From NCBI GenBank assembly GCA_051653625.1, contig JBOFWM010000009.1, forward strand, positions 1 to 40,113: a stretch of DNA of 40,113 bases. The letters run 5' to 3'. A program made the translations under genes and the position numbers. Origin of the DNA: SFDP01 sp051653625. Its GTDB lineage: Bacteria; Bacillota; Clostridia; Lachnospirales; Lachnospiraceae. Under the pieces are notes generated by a model. It was given only the letters and a program-made list of their open reading frames with translations. It was not told the DNA's origin and ran no database searches. Of this stretch, positions 7,284 to 16,281 are shown in pieces (the stretch's first letter is position 1; every line of letters starts with the position of its first letter).

Positions 7284-8201
7284 ATGAATCAGAAAGAAAC
7301 ATCCAAATTATATGATACCTTATCATATATAAAAAGACATTGGCAGTTATATCTTATTTTTCTTTCGCCAGCACTTTTGCTCACAATAATTTTTCGATAT
7401 GTTCCTATGGGAGGGATTGTAATTGCATTTACAGATTATAATCCGATTAGGGGGATTTTTGGGAGTGAATGGGTAGGGTTAGAATATTTTCAAAAGTTTC
7501 TTACAGCACCAGATTTTATGAGATACATGCTAAATACGTTAAAACTAAGCGCATTTGGTATCTTATGGGGATTTCCAGTGCCGATATTACTCGCATTTTT
7601 ATTGAATAGAATTGTAAGTAAAAGCAAAAAACAAAAAATTCAGTTAGTGTTGTATATGCCAAATTTCATCTCAGTTATTGTATTGTGCGGTATTGTTCGA
7701 ATATTCTTGTCTGTTACAGGTCCGGTTAATGGCTTGCTTGGCACTAGTATTAATTTCATGACAATGCCAGCTGCATTTCGAACAATTTATATTGCCAGTG
7801 GAATATGGCAAGGAGCTGGTTGGGCTTCCATTATGTATACTGCAGCATTAGCAAATGCTAGTCATGAATTAAAAGAAGCGGCTGTAATTGATGGGGCAAA
7901 TATTTTTCAACAAATTAAAACAGTGGAATGGCCAGCCATCAAAGATATTGTATTGATTCAGTTAATTATGTCAGTGGGAAATGTCTTAAGCATTGGATTT
8001 GAAAAAGCTTATGCCCTTCAGACGGATTTGAATCTTCAAACATCAGAGATTATTTCTACATATGTATATAAAAGAGGGTTGTTAGACGGAGATTATGGAT
8101 TTTCGACAGCGGTTGGTCTGTTTAATACGGTAATCAATGTTATTTTACTGATTGTTATGAATAAAATTGTATCCAAATTAAATGATGGAAACGGAATCTA
8201 G
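7284..8201 (+). CDS. Sugar ABC transporter permease, LplB type (locus 1)
   Basis: This 305-residue inner subunit forms half of the membrane channel of an oligosaccharide importer. It has about six membrane spans and the cytoplasmic EAA loop EAAVIDGANIFQQIKTVEWP (near residues 197-216), which docks the ATPase. Opening motifs such as YVPMGGIVIAFTDYNP and GSEWVGLEYF are typical of LplB/YtcP-type permeases, which belong to the carbohydrate uptake transporter group. AAGGAGGAGAG precedes the ATG. It is the first gene of a four-gene operon (two permeases, binding protein, GH32). No ATPase gene is present, as is usual for this type. The counterpart at 27959-28897 is clearly a paralogue. Confidence 0.9.
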   Translation: MNQKETSKLYDTLSYIKRHWQLYLIFLSPALLLTIIFRYVPMGGIVIAFTDYNPIRGIFGSEWVGLEYFQKFLTAPDFMRYMLNTLKLSAFGILWGFPVPILLAFLLNRIVSKSKKQKIQLVLYMPNFISVIVLCGIVRIFLSVTGPVNGLLGTSINFMTMPAAFRTIYIASGIWQGAGWASIMYTAALANASHELKEAAVIDGANIFQQIKTVEWPAIKDIVLIQLIMSVGNVLSIGFEKAYALQTDLNLQTSEIISTYVYKRGLLDGDYGFSTAVGLFNTVINVILLIVMNKIVSKLNDGNGI

Positions 8202-8213
8202 GGGGGAAGGCGC

Positions 8214-9119
8214 ATGAATCGAAGAAGAAAAAGTCAGTTCAGTAGATATTCCATGCAAGACAAAACAATATTGTCTGTTGGTTATTTTTTAATTGGATTA
8301 TTTATATTAGCGATTATCGTTCCAATGATTTATATTGTGGTTGCATCCTTTATTGATCCAGTAACACTGCAAAACAAGGGGATTACATTTGATTTTTCTA
8401 AATGGACACTTACTGCATACGAAAGAGTTATGAGTAATAAATCTATTTGGGTTGGATTTAAGAATGCAGTAATTTATTCTGTGATATTTACGGTTGTATC
8501 AGTATTTATTACATTATTTGCAGCTTTTCCAATGTCAATACCAGATTTTAAAGGAAAGAAAATTTTTAATACCATTTTTATCATTACTATGTTTTTTGGT
8601 GGGGGACTAATACCAACATATTTATTAATTTCCAATATGGGGCTGCTAGATAGTATGTGGGCAATTATATTGCCAGGAGCGTTTAGTGTTTGGAATATGA
8701 TTATAGCAAGAACTTATTATCGCGGAATTCCTGGTGAGTTAAGAGAAGCGGCAGAAGTGGATGGGGCTAGTGAATTATTATTTTATTTTAAAATATTACT
8801 TCCAGTATGTACGCCGATTATTGCTACACTTGCATTGTGGCAATTTGTAGGAATGTGGAATAGTTATTTTGATGCGATGATATATTTAAATGATTCGTCA
8901 AAACAACCACTTCAGTTAGTGCTACGTTCTATATTAATTCAAAATCAACCAGAGACAGGAATGATTTCGGATATGCAAAGTACAGCAGAACGAGCACAAC
9001 TTGCAGAATTACTCAAATATGCAACTATTATTATATCGAGTTTACCATTATTAGTAATGTATCCATTCTTTCAAAAGTATTTTGATAATGGAATTATGGT
9101 AGGATCAATCAAAGGTTAA
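8214..9119 (+). CDS. Sugar ABC transporter permease, YtcP/LplC type (locus 1)
   Basis: This 301-residue protein is the second membrane subunit of the locus 1 importer and should pair with the permease encoded 12 bases upstream. Six membrane spans are apparent, and the EAA loop reads EAAEVDGASELLFYFKILLPV (about residues 180-200). The family segment TMFFGGGLIPTYLLISNMGLLDSMWAIILPG and the C-terminus YPFFQKYFDNGIMVGSIKG are characteristic of YtcP/LplC permeases. A GGGGGGAAGG run precedes the ATG. The binding-protein gene starts 18 bases after its stop, so translation of all subunits is closely linked. Confidence 0.9.
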   Translation: MNRRRKSQFSRYSMQDKTILSVGYFLIGLFILAIIVPMIYIVVASFIDPVTLQNKGITFDFSKWTLTAYERVMSNKSIWVGFKNAVIYSVIFTVVSVFITLFAAFPMSIPDFKGKKIFNTIFIITMFFGGGLIPTYLLISNMGLLDSMWAIILPGAFSVWNMIIARTYYRGIPGELREAAEVDGASELLFYFKILLPVCTPIIATLALWQFVGMWNSYFDAMIYLNDSSKQPLQLVLRSILIQNQPETGMISDMQSTAERAQLAELLKYATIIISSLPLLVMYPFFQKYFDNGIMVGSIKG

Positions 9120-9137
9120 AAGAGAGGGAAAAGAAAA

Positions 9138-10811
9138 ATGAAAAAAAACAGAATGAAAAAACGAACACTAATAACATTTGTTGTATGCATGATGCTATTT
9201 TCAGTAGCATGTGGAAAGAAAAACAATGTAACGCTTAATGATGGAACCTTTAAAGAAGTAGATGCTTCGTCTCTTGTATTTCCATTAGAAGAGAAACAAA
9301 CTCTTACAGGAACAATTAGTTATCCAGCAAATACAGAATCGGATCAAAATAAAAAAACAATATTCATGCGTTTGCAAGAAGAAACAAATGTAGAAATTGA
9401 ATGGACCGCGATACAATCGGATCAATGGGGAGATAAAATTACGCTAAAAATGGCTGATCCATCACAAATGACAGATTTTATTTTTAACGCAGGATTTGGC
9501 GATAATGATTTGTTGAAATATGGAAAACAAGGTGTCATTATTCCATTAGAAGAATATATTGATGCTTATATGCCAAATCTTAAAAAGATATTTGATGAAT
9601 ATCCTGAATATAGAACAATGTCCACTGATGCAGAAGGACATATTTGGGCTCTACCATGGATTGAACAATTAGGAAGTGAAAAAACTGCTATTCAAACAGT
9701 AGGGAATATGAGTTTTATTAATCAAAAATGGTTAAACTTTTTAAATCTTGATATTCCAGAAACTGTAGATGAATTTGAACAAGTATTAATTGCATTTCGA
9801 GATAATGCATCAGCACTTCAAAATGAATTTGGCATTGAAGGAGATATCATTCCAATGTCTTGTATTGTAAATGACCAAGATCCAAGCATTCTTATTAATG
9901 GTTTTGGTGAAGGATATGGTGACAATGATTCTGGAAGACATATTGCTGTTACAGATAATAGAGAAGTAATTTCTACTGCAACTCAAAGTGGATATAAAGA
10001 AGGTATTACTTGGTTAAATAAATTATATAACGAAGGATTGATTGATGCAGAAAGTTTCACACAAGATTGGTCAACATATGTTGCGAAAGGAAAATCTGGA
10101 AGATATGGGGTTTGTTTTTCGTGGGATGTTGCAAACATTGATAATATAGAAGATTGGGTACCTTTAAAAGCATTAACTGCAGATACTACAAATATCACTC
10201 CACAAAATGGTTCTTTTACAAGTGGATATGATCGTGGTAGATGTGTTGTTACAGCAATAGCAGAAAATCCAGCATTAGTATGTGCTTGGCTTGACAAAAT
10301 GTATGAACCATTTCAATCTCCACAAAATAACTGGGGAACATATGGAGAAGAAGACGAGTTTGATATTTTTGAGTTAGGAACAAACGAAAACGGTGAAGAA
10401 ATGTTGCAACATGCACCACTTGGAAGTGCATCACCAGTTGAAGTGCGTGAGGCAGAAGCAGTTGGAGGACCTCTTGCAATATTAGATGAATATTATGGCG
10501 TATATGTTACTTGTCCAGATGATGCACAATACCGTTTAGATTGGATTTCGGAATATTTCACACCAGACATGAACAATAAATATGTATATCCAAATGTATT
10601 TATGTCACAAGAAGATACAAAAAGAACGGCAGAATTAGCAACAGATATTATGAAATTAATTAATGCAAAAAAATCTGACTGGATTATGAATGGTCTAACA
10701 GATGCGGATTGGGAACAATATTTAAGTGATTTGGATGCATATCATATATCAGAATATCTTGAAATACATCAAAAATACTTAGACAGTTATTATGAAAATA
10801 GTGGAGAATAA
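9138..10811 (+). CDS. Sugar ABC transporter solute-binding lipoprotein (locus 1)
   Basis: This 557-residue extracellular binding protein captures the sugar and delivers it to the two permeases encoded upstream. The N-terminus is a lipoprotein signal: several Lys/Arg, the hydrophobic core LITFVVCMMLF and a lipobox SVAC at about residues 22-25, so it should be anchored by a lipidated Cys. The rest resembles large LplA-type binding proteins of 500-570 residues. GAGAGGGAAAAG precedes the ATG. The GH32 gene starts only 5 bases after its stop, which ties the captured sugar to fructan breakdown. The ligand, a short fructan or sucrose-like sugar, is inferred from that context. Confidence 0.88.
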   Translation: MKKNRMKKRTLITFVVCMMLFSVACGKKNNVTLNDGTFKEVDASSLVFPLEEKQTLTGTISYPANTESDQNKKTIFMRLQEETNVEIEWTAIQSDQWGDKITLKMADPSQMTDFIFNAGFGDNDLLKYGKQGVIIPLEEYIDAYMPNLKKIFDEYPEYRTMSTDAEGHIWALPWIEQLGSEKTAIQTVGNMSFINQKWLNFLNLDIPETVDEFEQVLIAFRDNASALQNEFGIEGDIIPMSCIVNDQDPSILINGFGEGYGDNDSGRHIAVTDNREVISTATQSGYKEGITWLNKLYNEGLIDAESFTQDWSTYVAKGKSGRYGVCFSWDVANIDNIEDWVPLKALTADTTNITPQNGSFTSGYDRGRCVVTAIAENPALVCAWLDKMYEPFQSPQNNWGTYGEEDEFDIFELGTNENGEEMLQHAPLGSASPVEVREAEAVGGPLAILDEYYGVYVTCPDDAQYRLDWISEYFTPDMNNKYVYPNVFMSQEDTKRTAELATDIMKLINAKKSDWIMNGLTDADWEQYLSDLDAYHISEYLEIHQKYLDSYYENSGE

Positions 10812-10816
10812 ATACT

Positions 10817-12304
10817 ATGAATGGTTCGTTATTAGAAAAAGCGAGAGAAACAGAACTTTTATTAGAAAAAGAAATACCAAAAAATGAGCGCCCATCATTT
10901 CACTTAACACCACGAATTGGTTGGATGAATGATCCAAATGGCTTCTCATATTATAAAGAAAACTATCACATGTTCTATCAATATCATCCATATAAAACAG
11001 AATGGGGTCCTATGCACTGGGGACATGCGGTAAGTAAAGATTTAATTTCTTGGGAGAATCTACCGGTATCCTTAGCACCTGATGAAGAATACGATATCTT
11101 TGGATGTTTTTCAGGAAGTGCGATAGAGCTAGAAGATGGGCAACACTTGTTAATGTATACCGGTGTTAAAAAAGAAATAAAAGGGAAAATGGATAGTCCA
11201 GATATTCAAACACAATGTTTAGCGCTTGGTGATGGGGTTGAATACAAAAAATGGAAAAATAATCCTATTTTAACCGAACAAAATCTTCCAGCAGGAGCAA
11301 GTAAAGTGGATTTTCGTGATCCTAAGATATGGAAAGAAAAAGATGGAACATATCGTTGTGTTGTTGGAAGTAAAAAAGCAGATGGAAATGGTCAAATTGT
11401 GCTTTATAAAAGTAAAGATGCATTAGAGTGGGAATACGAAGGTGTGCTGATTCAAAATAAAAATCAATTTGGAAGAATGTGGGAATGTCCAGACTTCTTT
11501 GAATTAGATGGAAAATGGGTTTTGATGGTAAGTCCCCAAGATATGACAGCTCAAGGGTTAGAGTATAGTTCTGGAAATGGAACACTTTGTTTAATTGGAA
11601 CATGGGATGGAACAGGAGAATTTGAACCAGAACAGAATCAAAGCATTGATTACGGAATGGATTTTTATGCGCCACAAACTGTTATAGCACCAGATGGAAG
11701 AAGAATCATGATAGGATGGATGCAAAACTGGGATACTTGTAGTGTTCGTAAAGAGCATACAAAATGGTTTGGGCAAATGAGTTTACCAAGAGAAATCTCT
11801 ATCAAAGAAGGCAGATTAATTCAAAATCCAATAAAAGAACTTGAAGCTTATCGAAAAAATCCTGTAAAGAAAAATGAGATAGAAGTGATAGGTAAAAGTA
11901 CTGTAGAAGGTGTGAATGGAAGAGAAATTGATTTAACCGTAGAAATAAATCCTTCGGGCGATGGAATGCTATATGAATCCTTTTCGATTGTTGTAGCGGA
12001 AAATGAAGAAAACCATACAAGAATATCGTATTCTACTAAAGATTCTGTTTTGAAAATGGATAGAAGATATGCAGGTAGTAGAAGAGCTTGCATCCATCAA
12101 CGTGAGTGTAAGATTAAACAACAAGATGGAAAAATAAAAGTAAGAATTATTTTAGATAAATATAGCGTGGAAGTCTTTGTAAATGATGGAGAACAAGCAA
12201 TGACTATGTGTATTTATACAGATTTAAAAGCAGACGGAATACACTTTGAAGCAGAAGGAAAAGTGGTAATGAATATTGAAAAATATGAATTACACGTGTT
12301 GTAA
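10817..12304 (+). CDS. GH32 beta-fructosidase, cytoplasmic (locus 1)
   Basis: This 495-residue glycoside hydrolase family 32 enzyme should release fructose from sucrose, sucrose phosphate or fructo-oligosaccharides. All three catalytic motifs are present: WMNDPNG with nucleophile Asp39, FRDP with transition-state Asp168, and WECPDF with acid/base Glu223. A C-terminal beta-sandwich with RRACIHQRE and VEVFVNDGEQAMT is typical. There is no signal peptide, so it acts in the cytoplasm on imported sugar. Its gene starts 5 bases after the binding-protein stop, with the GGAG at that gene's end as ribosome binding site. The paralogue at 31503-32984 shares all motifs. Exact substrate (beta-2,1 or beta-2,6 linkage, phosphorylated or not) cannot be read from sequence. 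Confidence 0.92.
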   Translation: MNGSLLEKARETELLLEKEIPKNERPSFHLTPRIGWMNDPNGFSYYKENYHMFYQYHPYKTEWGPMHWGHAVSKDLISWENLPVSLAPDEEYDIFGCFSGSAIELEDGQHLLMYTGVKKEIKGKMDSPDIQTQCLALGDGVEYKKWKNNPILTEQNLPAGASKVDFRDPKIWKEKDGTYRCVVGSKKADGNGQIVLYKSKDALEWEYEGVLIQNKNQFGRMWECPDFFELDGKWVLMVSPQDMTAQGLEYSSGNGTLCLIGTWDGTGEFEPEQNQSIDYGMDFYAPQTVIAPDGRRIMIGWMQNWDTCSVRKEHTKWFGQMSLPREISIKEGRLIQNPIKELEAYRKNPVKKNEIEVIGKSTVEGVNGREIDLTVEINPSGDGMLYESFSIVVAENEENHTRISYSTKDSVLKMDRRYAGSRRACIHQRECKIKQQDGKIKVRIILDKYSVEVFVNDGEQAMTMCIYTDLKADGIHFEAEGKVVMNIEKYELHVL

Positions 12305-12324
12305 AATAAATAGCAAATATTCAT

Positions 12325-12380
12325 GAAAAAGATTCTTGGCAATTGAGTTTAACTATTCAATTACTGAGATCTTTTTTTAT
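12325..12380 (+). terminator. Intrinsic terminator after fructan operon 1
   Basis: An imperfect stem is visible: AAAAAGAT near 12327-12333 pairs with ATCTTTTT near 12369-12376, and an inner AATTGA/TCAATT stem closes the loop, with a mismatched internal loop between. A run of seven T follows. It lies about 20 bases after the GH32 stop. Confidence 0.7.
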
Positions 12381-12404
12381 TTTAAAAATGGCAGGATTAA
12401 AAAG

Positions 12405-12432
12405 TTGTAAATAAATAGAAATATTGTATAAT
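12405..12432 (+). promoter_or_regulatory. Promoter of the pseudouridine synthase gene
   Basis: TTGTAA (12405-12410) and a perfect TATAAT (12427-12432) are separated by 16 bases, about 38 bases before the ATG at 12470. It probably drives the pseudouridine synthase and the following methylase-like gene. Confidence 0.6.
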
Positions 12433-12469
12433 TTTAAATAGAAGTAAATAATACGAGGTAAAAACAAAA

Positions 12470-13084
12470 ATGAAAAGTAACCATAAGTATTTTATGTTTC
12501 ACAAGCCAGCAGGTTATATTACTGCAAAAAAAGATGAACGTCATCCGGTAGTAATGGAGTTTTTTACACAGTGTGAAGACAAAACATTACATCCTGTTGG
12601 AAGACTTGATAAAGATACGGAAGGGTTGCTTTTTATTACTAATGATGGAACATGGAACCATGCAGTGATGCACCCGAAACATCATATTGAAAAAACGTAT
12701 TATTTTATCGCATTTGGTTTTTTAGATAAAAGAAAGATCGAAAAATTAGGAGAGGGTGTTATGATACAGGGGACAAAAGCAAGACCTGGGAAAGTATCTA
12801 ATATTCAATCGAAAACATTAAGAGAAATTATGCATCTATTAGATGGTGCGCAACATAACAAAACAAAAAAGAATTTATTGAATACTCAAGTAGTTATAGG
12901 GGAAATAACAATTACAGAGGGAAAAAAACATCAAGTAAAACACATGCTTAAGGAAGTTGGATGTAAAGTGCTTTATTTAAAAAGGCTTTCTATTGGAACA
13001 ATTTGTTTGGATGAAACATTACAAGTTGGAGAATATAGAAATTTAACAGATGCAGAAATAAATTGTTTTATAAAAGGAGACTAA
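12470..13084 (+). CDS. RsuA/RluB-family rRNA pseudouridine synthase without S4 domain
   Basis: This 204-residue enzyme converts a uridine in ribosomal RNA to pseudouridine. The catalytic motif HPVGRLDKDTEGLL contains the nucleophile Asp47. KPAGYITA near residues 12-19 and KKHQVKHMLKEVGCKVLYLKRLSIG in the C-terminal part are family segments. RsuA proteins normally carry an N-terminal S4 RNA-binding domain of about 60 residues; here the catalytic domain starts at once, so the protein is S4-less, as in RluE-like members. Between about residues 110 and 140 there is a charged insert (NIQSKTLREIMHLLDGAQHN). GAGG precedes the ATG. Which rRNA position is modified cannot be told. Confidence 0.88.
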   Translation: MKSNHKYFMFHKPAGYITAKKDERHPVVMEFFTQCEDKTLHPVGRLDKDTEGLLFITNDGTWNHAVMHPKHHIEKTYYFIAFGFLDKRKIEKLGEGVMIQGTKARPGKVSNIQSKTLREIMHLLDGAQHNKTKKNLLNTQVVIGEITITEGKKHQVKHMLKEVGCKVLYLKRLSIGTICLDETLQVGEYRNLTDAEINCFIKGD

Positions 13085-13085
13085 A

Positions 13086-14201
13086 TTGCATATTATTAAA
13101 CCTAAAATTTATGATGATTTCAAATGTATGGCCAATGAATGTAAAATAACTTGTTGCATGGAATGGAAAATTGCAGTAGATGAGGACACATATACAACAT
13201 GGAAAGAAAAAACATTAAATGGTGTAGAGCTTACAAAGTGTGTAGAGGGCAATCAAGAGGAAAGAATGATTAAACTGAACGAAAAAAAATATTGTCCATA
13301 TATGAATAAAGAAAAATTATGTAACCTTGTAATAGAATTTGGAGATGAGATTTTATCTCATACTTGCGACACTTTTCCAAGACAAGAAAAAAATTTTGAA
13401 GATCGAACGGAAAAGTCGCTTGTTTCTTGTTGTCCACGTACAATAGAACTTATTCTTGAACAAGGTGCTTCTATATATGAAGAAATTCTTACGTTTGAAA
13501 GTGATGATATATTATATGAAATTAGAAATATGTTAATTGAGTTATTTGATAAAAGAGAATATTCTTCTTCCGATAGTTTGCTTATAGGATTTGCAGCATT
13601 AATTGATATGTTAAATAAAGAAGTGTTAGAAAAAATGGACATTAAAAAGTATTGTTTTAAAGAAAGTTGTGAAAGTATCTATAAATATTATTCGAAATTT
13701 AACACGGATATAATGGATACTTTTATAGAAGGCAATGAATTGTTTTTAGATATTATAGAAAATTATAGAAAGGAAGAAAGATATATAGCATATATAGAAC
13801 CTTTGGCAAAATTAGCTGAGGCTTTTGAAGAAGAATATGATGCAATAAAGGAAGAAGAATATAATGAGTTTATTCAGAAGTTAGACGAATTTGATTATGT
13901 ATTAAAAGCGTATTTGATAAATGAACTTTTTAGTAATTTATTATTACCGGAAGCTGATATGGAAAGTATTGTGATTCAATATGAATGGATTGGAATGGTA
14001 TATGCAATAGTAAGACATGCTTTGTTTTTGAAATGGAGCATTGACAAAAAAGACCATTTGGAATTAGAAGAAATCATAGAATCAATTGTGTTGATATCTA
14101 GAATAACAGGATATGGGGAAGAAGATATCTATGAATATATAGAAAACAGTTTTGAAGATAGTATTTGGGAATTTGGTTATATGTTACTAATTGTTAGATA
14201 A
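13086..14201 (+). CDS. Flagellin lysine-N-methylase-like protein (FliB family)
   Basis: This 371-residue protein has the cysteine-rich N-terminus of FliB-type proteins: DFKCMANECKITCCMEWKIAVDEDTY (about residues 11-36), then CPYMNKEKLCNL, HTCDTFPR and SCCPRTIEL. The cysteines probably bind an Fe-S cluster or another metal. FliB methylates lysines of flagellin in Salmonella; here no flagellar gene lies nearby, so the substrate is uncertain. The C-terminal two thirds are helical, acidic and less conserved. The start is TTG, chosen because AAAGGAG lies 7-8 bases before it; it follows the pseudouridine synthase stop directly. A broader YkgJ-type cysteine cluster protein is the alternative. Confidence 0.75.
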   Translation: MHIIKPKIYDDFKCMANECKITCCMEWKIAVDEDTYTTWKEKTLNGVELTKCVEGNQEERMIKLNEKKYCPYMNKEKLCNLVIEFGDEILSHTCDTFPRQEKNFEDRTEKSLVSCCPRTIELILEQGASIYEEILTFESDDILYEIRNMLIELFDKREYSSSDSLLIGFAALIDMLNKEVLEKMDIKKYCFKESCESIYKYYSKFNTDIMDTFIEGNELFLDIIENYRKEERYIAYIEPLAKLAEAFEEEYDAIKEEEYNEFIQKLDEFDYVLKAYLINELFSNLLLPEADMESIVIQYEWIGMVYAIVRHALFLKWSIDKKDHLELEEIIESIVLISRITGYGEEDIYEYIENSFEDSIWEFGYMLLIVR

Positions 14202-14238
14202 AATGCAATGGAAAAGTGGAAAGGATGGGAAAGTATTT

Positions 14239-15237
14239 ATGAGAGAGGCTTGTAAAAACCGATATGAAAAGATGCAGTATAATCGATGTGGAAACAGCGG
14301 ATTAAAGTTGCCAGCAATATCTTTGGGATTGTGGCATAATTTTGGTACCAATGATGATTTTTCTAACATGAAGAACTTGTGTAATACAGCATTTGACGTA
14401 GGTATAACACATTTTGATTTGGCAAATAATTATGGACCAAAGCCTGGAAGTGCAGAAATAAATTTTGGGAAAATATTGAACGAAGATTTGAAAGAGTATC
14501 GTGATGAATTGATTATTAGCACAAAAGCGGGATATGAAATGTGGCCAGGACCATATGGAGATTGGGGAAGTAAAAAGTATCTTGTGGCAAGTCTTGATCA
14601 AAGTTTAAAAAGAATGAATCAAGAGTATGTAGATATTTTTTATCATCACAGAATGGATCCAAATACACCTTTAGAAGAGACAATGGGAGCGTTGGATTTA
14701 ATCGTTCGCCAAGGAAAAGCGCTTTACGTTGGAATATCTAATTATGATTCAAAAACAGCAGCAAAAGCAGCTGCAATTCTTTCGGATTTAAAGTGTCCAT
14801 TTATTATTAATCAAGTACGCTATTCTATGTTTGATCGTTGGATTGAAGAGGATGGATTAAAACAGTGGGCAAAGGAGAATGGATGTGGTTTAATTGCATT
14901 TAGTCCGCTTGCACAAGGTCTTTTAACAGATAAATATATTTTGGGTATTCCAGAAGATAGTAGAATTATTCGTGATGGAAGATTTTTGTCAAAAAAATCA
15001 CTGACAAAAGAAAGAGTAGAGCAAATTAAAGCATTGAATGAACTTGCGATTAAGAGAAATCAAAGTTTAGCACAAATGGCATTGGCTTGGGTGATAAAAG
15101 ATCCGGAAATGACAAGTGTATTGATTGGAGCTTCAAAGCCAGAACAGATAATAGATAATGTGAAAAGCTTAGAGTGTTGCTCTTTTACAATGGAAGAGCT
15201 TTGTTTGATTGAAAGTATTTTGTCATCTGTAGAGTGA
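14239..15237 (+). CDS. Aldo/keto reductase, YghZ-like
   Basis: This 332-residue NADPH-dependent reductase resembles Escherichia coli YghZ, an L-glyceraldehyde 3-phosphate reductase that also detoxifies methylglyoxal. The catalytic tetrad is visible as Asp60, Tyr65, Lys96 and His136 (HFDLANNYGP, STKAG, YHHRMD). The NADPH-binding C-terminus reads SVLIGASKPEQIIDNV. The frame is open upstream to a TTG at 14191 overlapping the previous gene, but the family N-terminus (RYEKMQYNRCGNSGLKLP) and the AAAGGATGGGAAAG upstream favour the ATG at 14239. The substrate is not settled by the sequence. Confidence 0.88.
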   Translation: MREACKNRYEKMQYNRCGNSGLKLPAISLGLWHNFGTNDDFSNMKNLCNTAFDVGITHFDLANNYGPKPGSAEINFGKILNEDLKEYRDELIISTKAGYEMWPGPYGDWGSKKYLVASLDQSLKRMNQEYVDIFYHHRMDPNTPLEETMGALDLIVRQGKALYVGISNYDSKTAAKAAAILSDLKCPFIINQVRYSMFDRWIEEDGLKQWAKENGCGLIAFSPLAQGLLTDKYILGIPEDSRIIRDGRFLSKKSLTKERVEQIKALNELAIKRNQSLAQMALAWVIKDPEMTSVLIGASKPEQIIDNVKSLECCSFTMEELCLIESILSSVE

Positions 15238-15274
15238 AATTAGTGAAATGAGATAGGAGCAAGGAGCGTATCAA

Positions 15275-15691
15275 ATGAATGTAAAAGTGTTTGATAAGAT
15301 ACCTGATGATGCAATTTACATAAGAAAAACAGTATTTATGCAAGAGCAAGGGTTCTCTAATGAGTTTGATGAAATAGATAACTATTCTAATCATTTGGTC
15401 TTATATGACGAGGAAAAAGCAATTGCAACAGCTAGATATTATGTGAAAGATGATGAATATATTATTGGAAGAATTGCAGTGCAAAAAGAATATAGAGGAA
15501 AATATATTGGAGTAGAAGTTCTAAAGCAAGTAGAGGAAAAAATAAGATTGCAAGATGGTAATACAGTAAAACTATTGGCTCAATATGAAAAAAAATTATT
15601 TTATGAAAAACAAGGTTACATAGAACAAGGTGATATTGAGATGGATGAAGAATGTCCACATATTTGGATGTATAAAGAATTGAAGAAGTGA
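15275..15691 (+). CDS. GNAT-family N-acetyltransferase
   Basis: This 138-residue protein should transfer an acetyl group from acetyl-CoA to an unknown amine. The acetyl-CoA loop is RIAVQKEYRGKYIGVEVL (about residues 66-83) and the C-terminal strand FYEKQGYIEQGD is typical of the fold. The N-terminal segment IRKTVFMQEQGF resembles ElaA/YjcF-like members. AGGAGCAAGGAG precedes the ATG. The HD-domain gene follows after 7 bases, so the two are likely cotranscribed. The substrate is unknown. Confidence 0.85.
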   Translation: MNVKVFDKIPDDAIYIRKTVFMQEQGFSNEFDEIDNYSNHLVLYDEEKAIATARYYVKDDEYIIGRIAVQKEYRGKYIGVEVLKQVEEKIRLQDGNTVKLLAQYEKKLFYEKQGYIEQGDIEMDEECPHIWMYKELKK

Positions 15692-15698
15692 GGGAAAA

Positions 15699-16202
15699 AT
15701 GAACATTGTAGATCAAGTTATGAAAGAAATGATAACATTATATTGTGGAGATCCAAAAAGAATACAACATTTCACAAAGGTTTTTTCTTATGCAAGTTTT
15801 ATTGGAAAAAGCGAAAAAATAAAAGAGGAAGAGTTAGAAATTTTAGAAATTGCAGCATTAATGCATGATATTGGAATACACTATTGTGAAAAAATGTATG
15901 GATCTTGTAAAGGAAAATTACAAGAACAAGAGGGGCCTTGGATTGCTCGTGAATTATTGGAACGATTAGATGTGAAAAAAGCAATAATAGAACGAGTTTG
16001 TTTTTTAATCGGATGTCATCACACCTATCAAGATGTGAATGCGATAGATTGGAGAATTATATTAGAGGCTGATTTTTTAGTAAATGCATATGAAGACCAT
16101 TTTCCCAAAGAGAGTATTTTAGCGGCATATGAAAATATCTTTAAAACTCAAACGGGAAGATGGTTATGCGAAGAAATGTTTGGATTACAAAATGAGAAAT
16201 AA
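15699..16202 (+). CDS. HD-domain phosphohydrolase
   Basis: This 167-residue protein has the metal-binding residues of the HD superfamily: His24, the His56-Asp57 pair in ALMHDIGIH, CHHTY near residues 107-111 and Asp in LEADFLVN near residue 125. Such proteins hydrolyse phosphate esters of nucleotides or related molecules; the substrate here is unknown. It lies 7 bases after the acetyltransferase gene with GAGGG as ribosome binding site. Confidence 0.85.
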   Translation: MNIVDQVMKEMITLYCGDPKRIQHFTKVFSYASFIGKSEKIKEEELEILEIAALMHDIGIHYCEKMYGSCKGKLQEQEGPWIARELLERLDVKKAIIERVCFLIGCHHTYQDVNAIDWRIILEADFLVNAYEDHFPKESILAAYENIFKTQTGRWLCEEMFGLQNEK

Positions 16203-16281
16203 TGCTATACGTTCCGTAGATATACCATTGGAGACTAAATGATATACTATTTGTAAAGTAAAAAAGAAAGAAGGAAATGGT

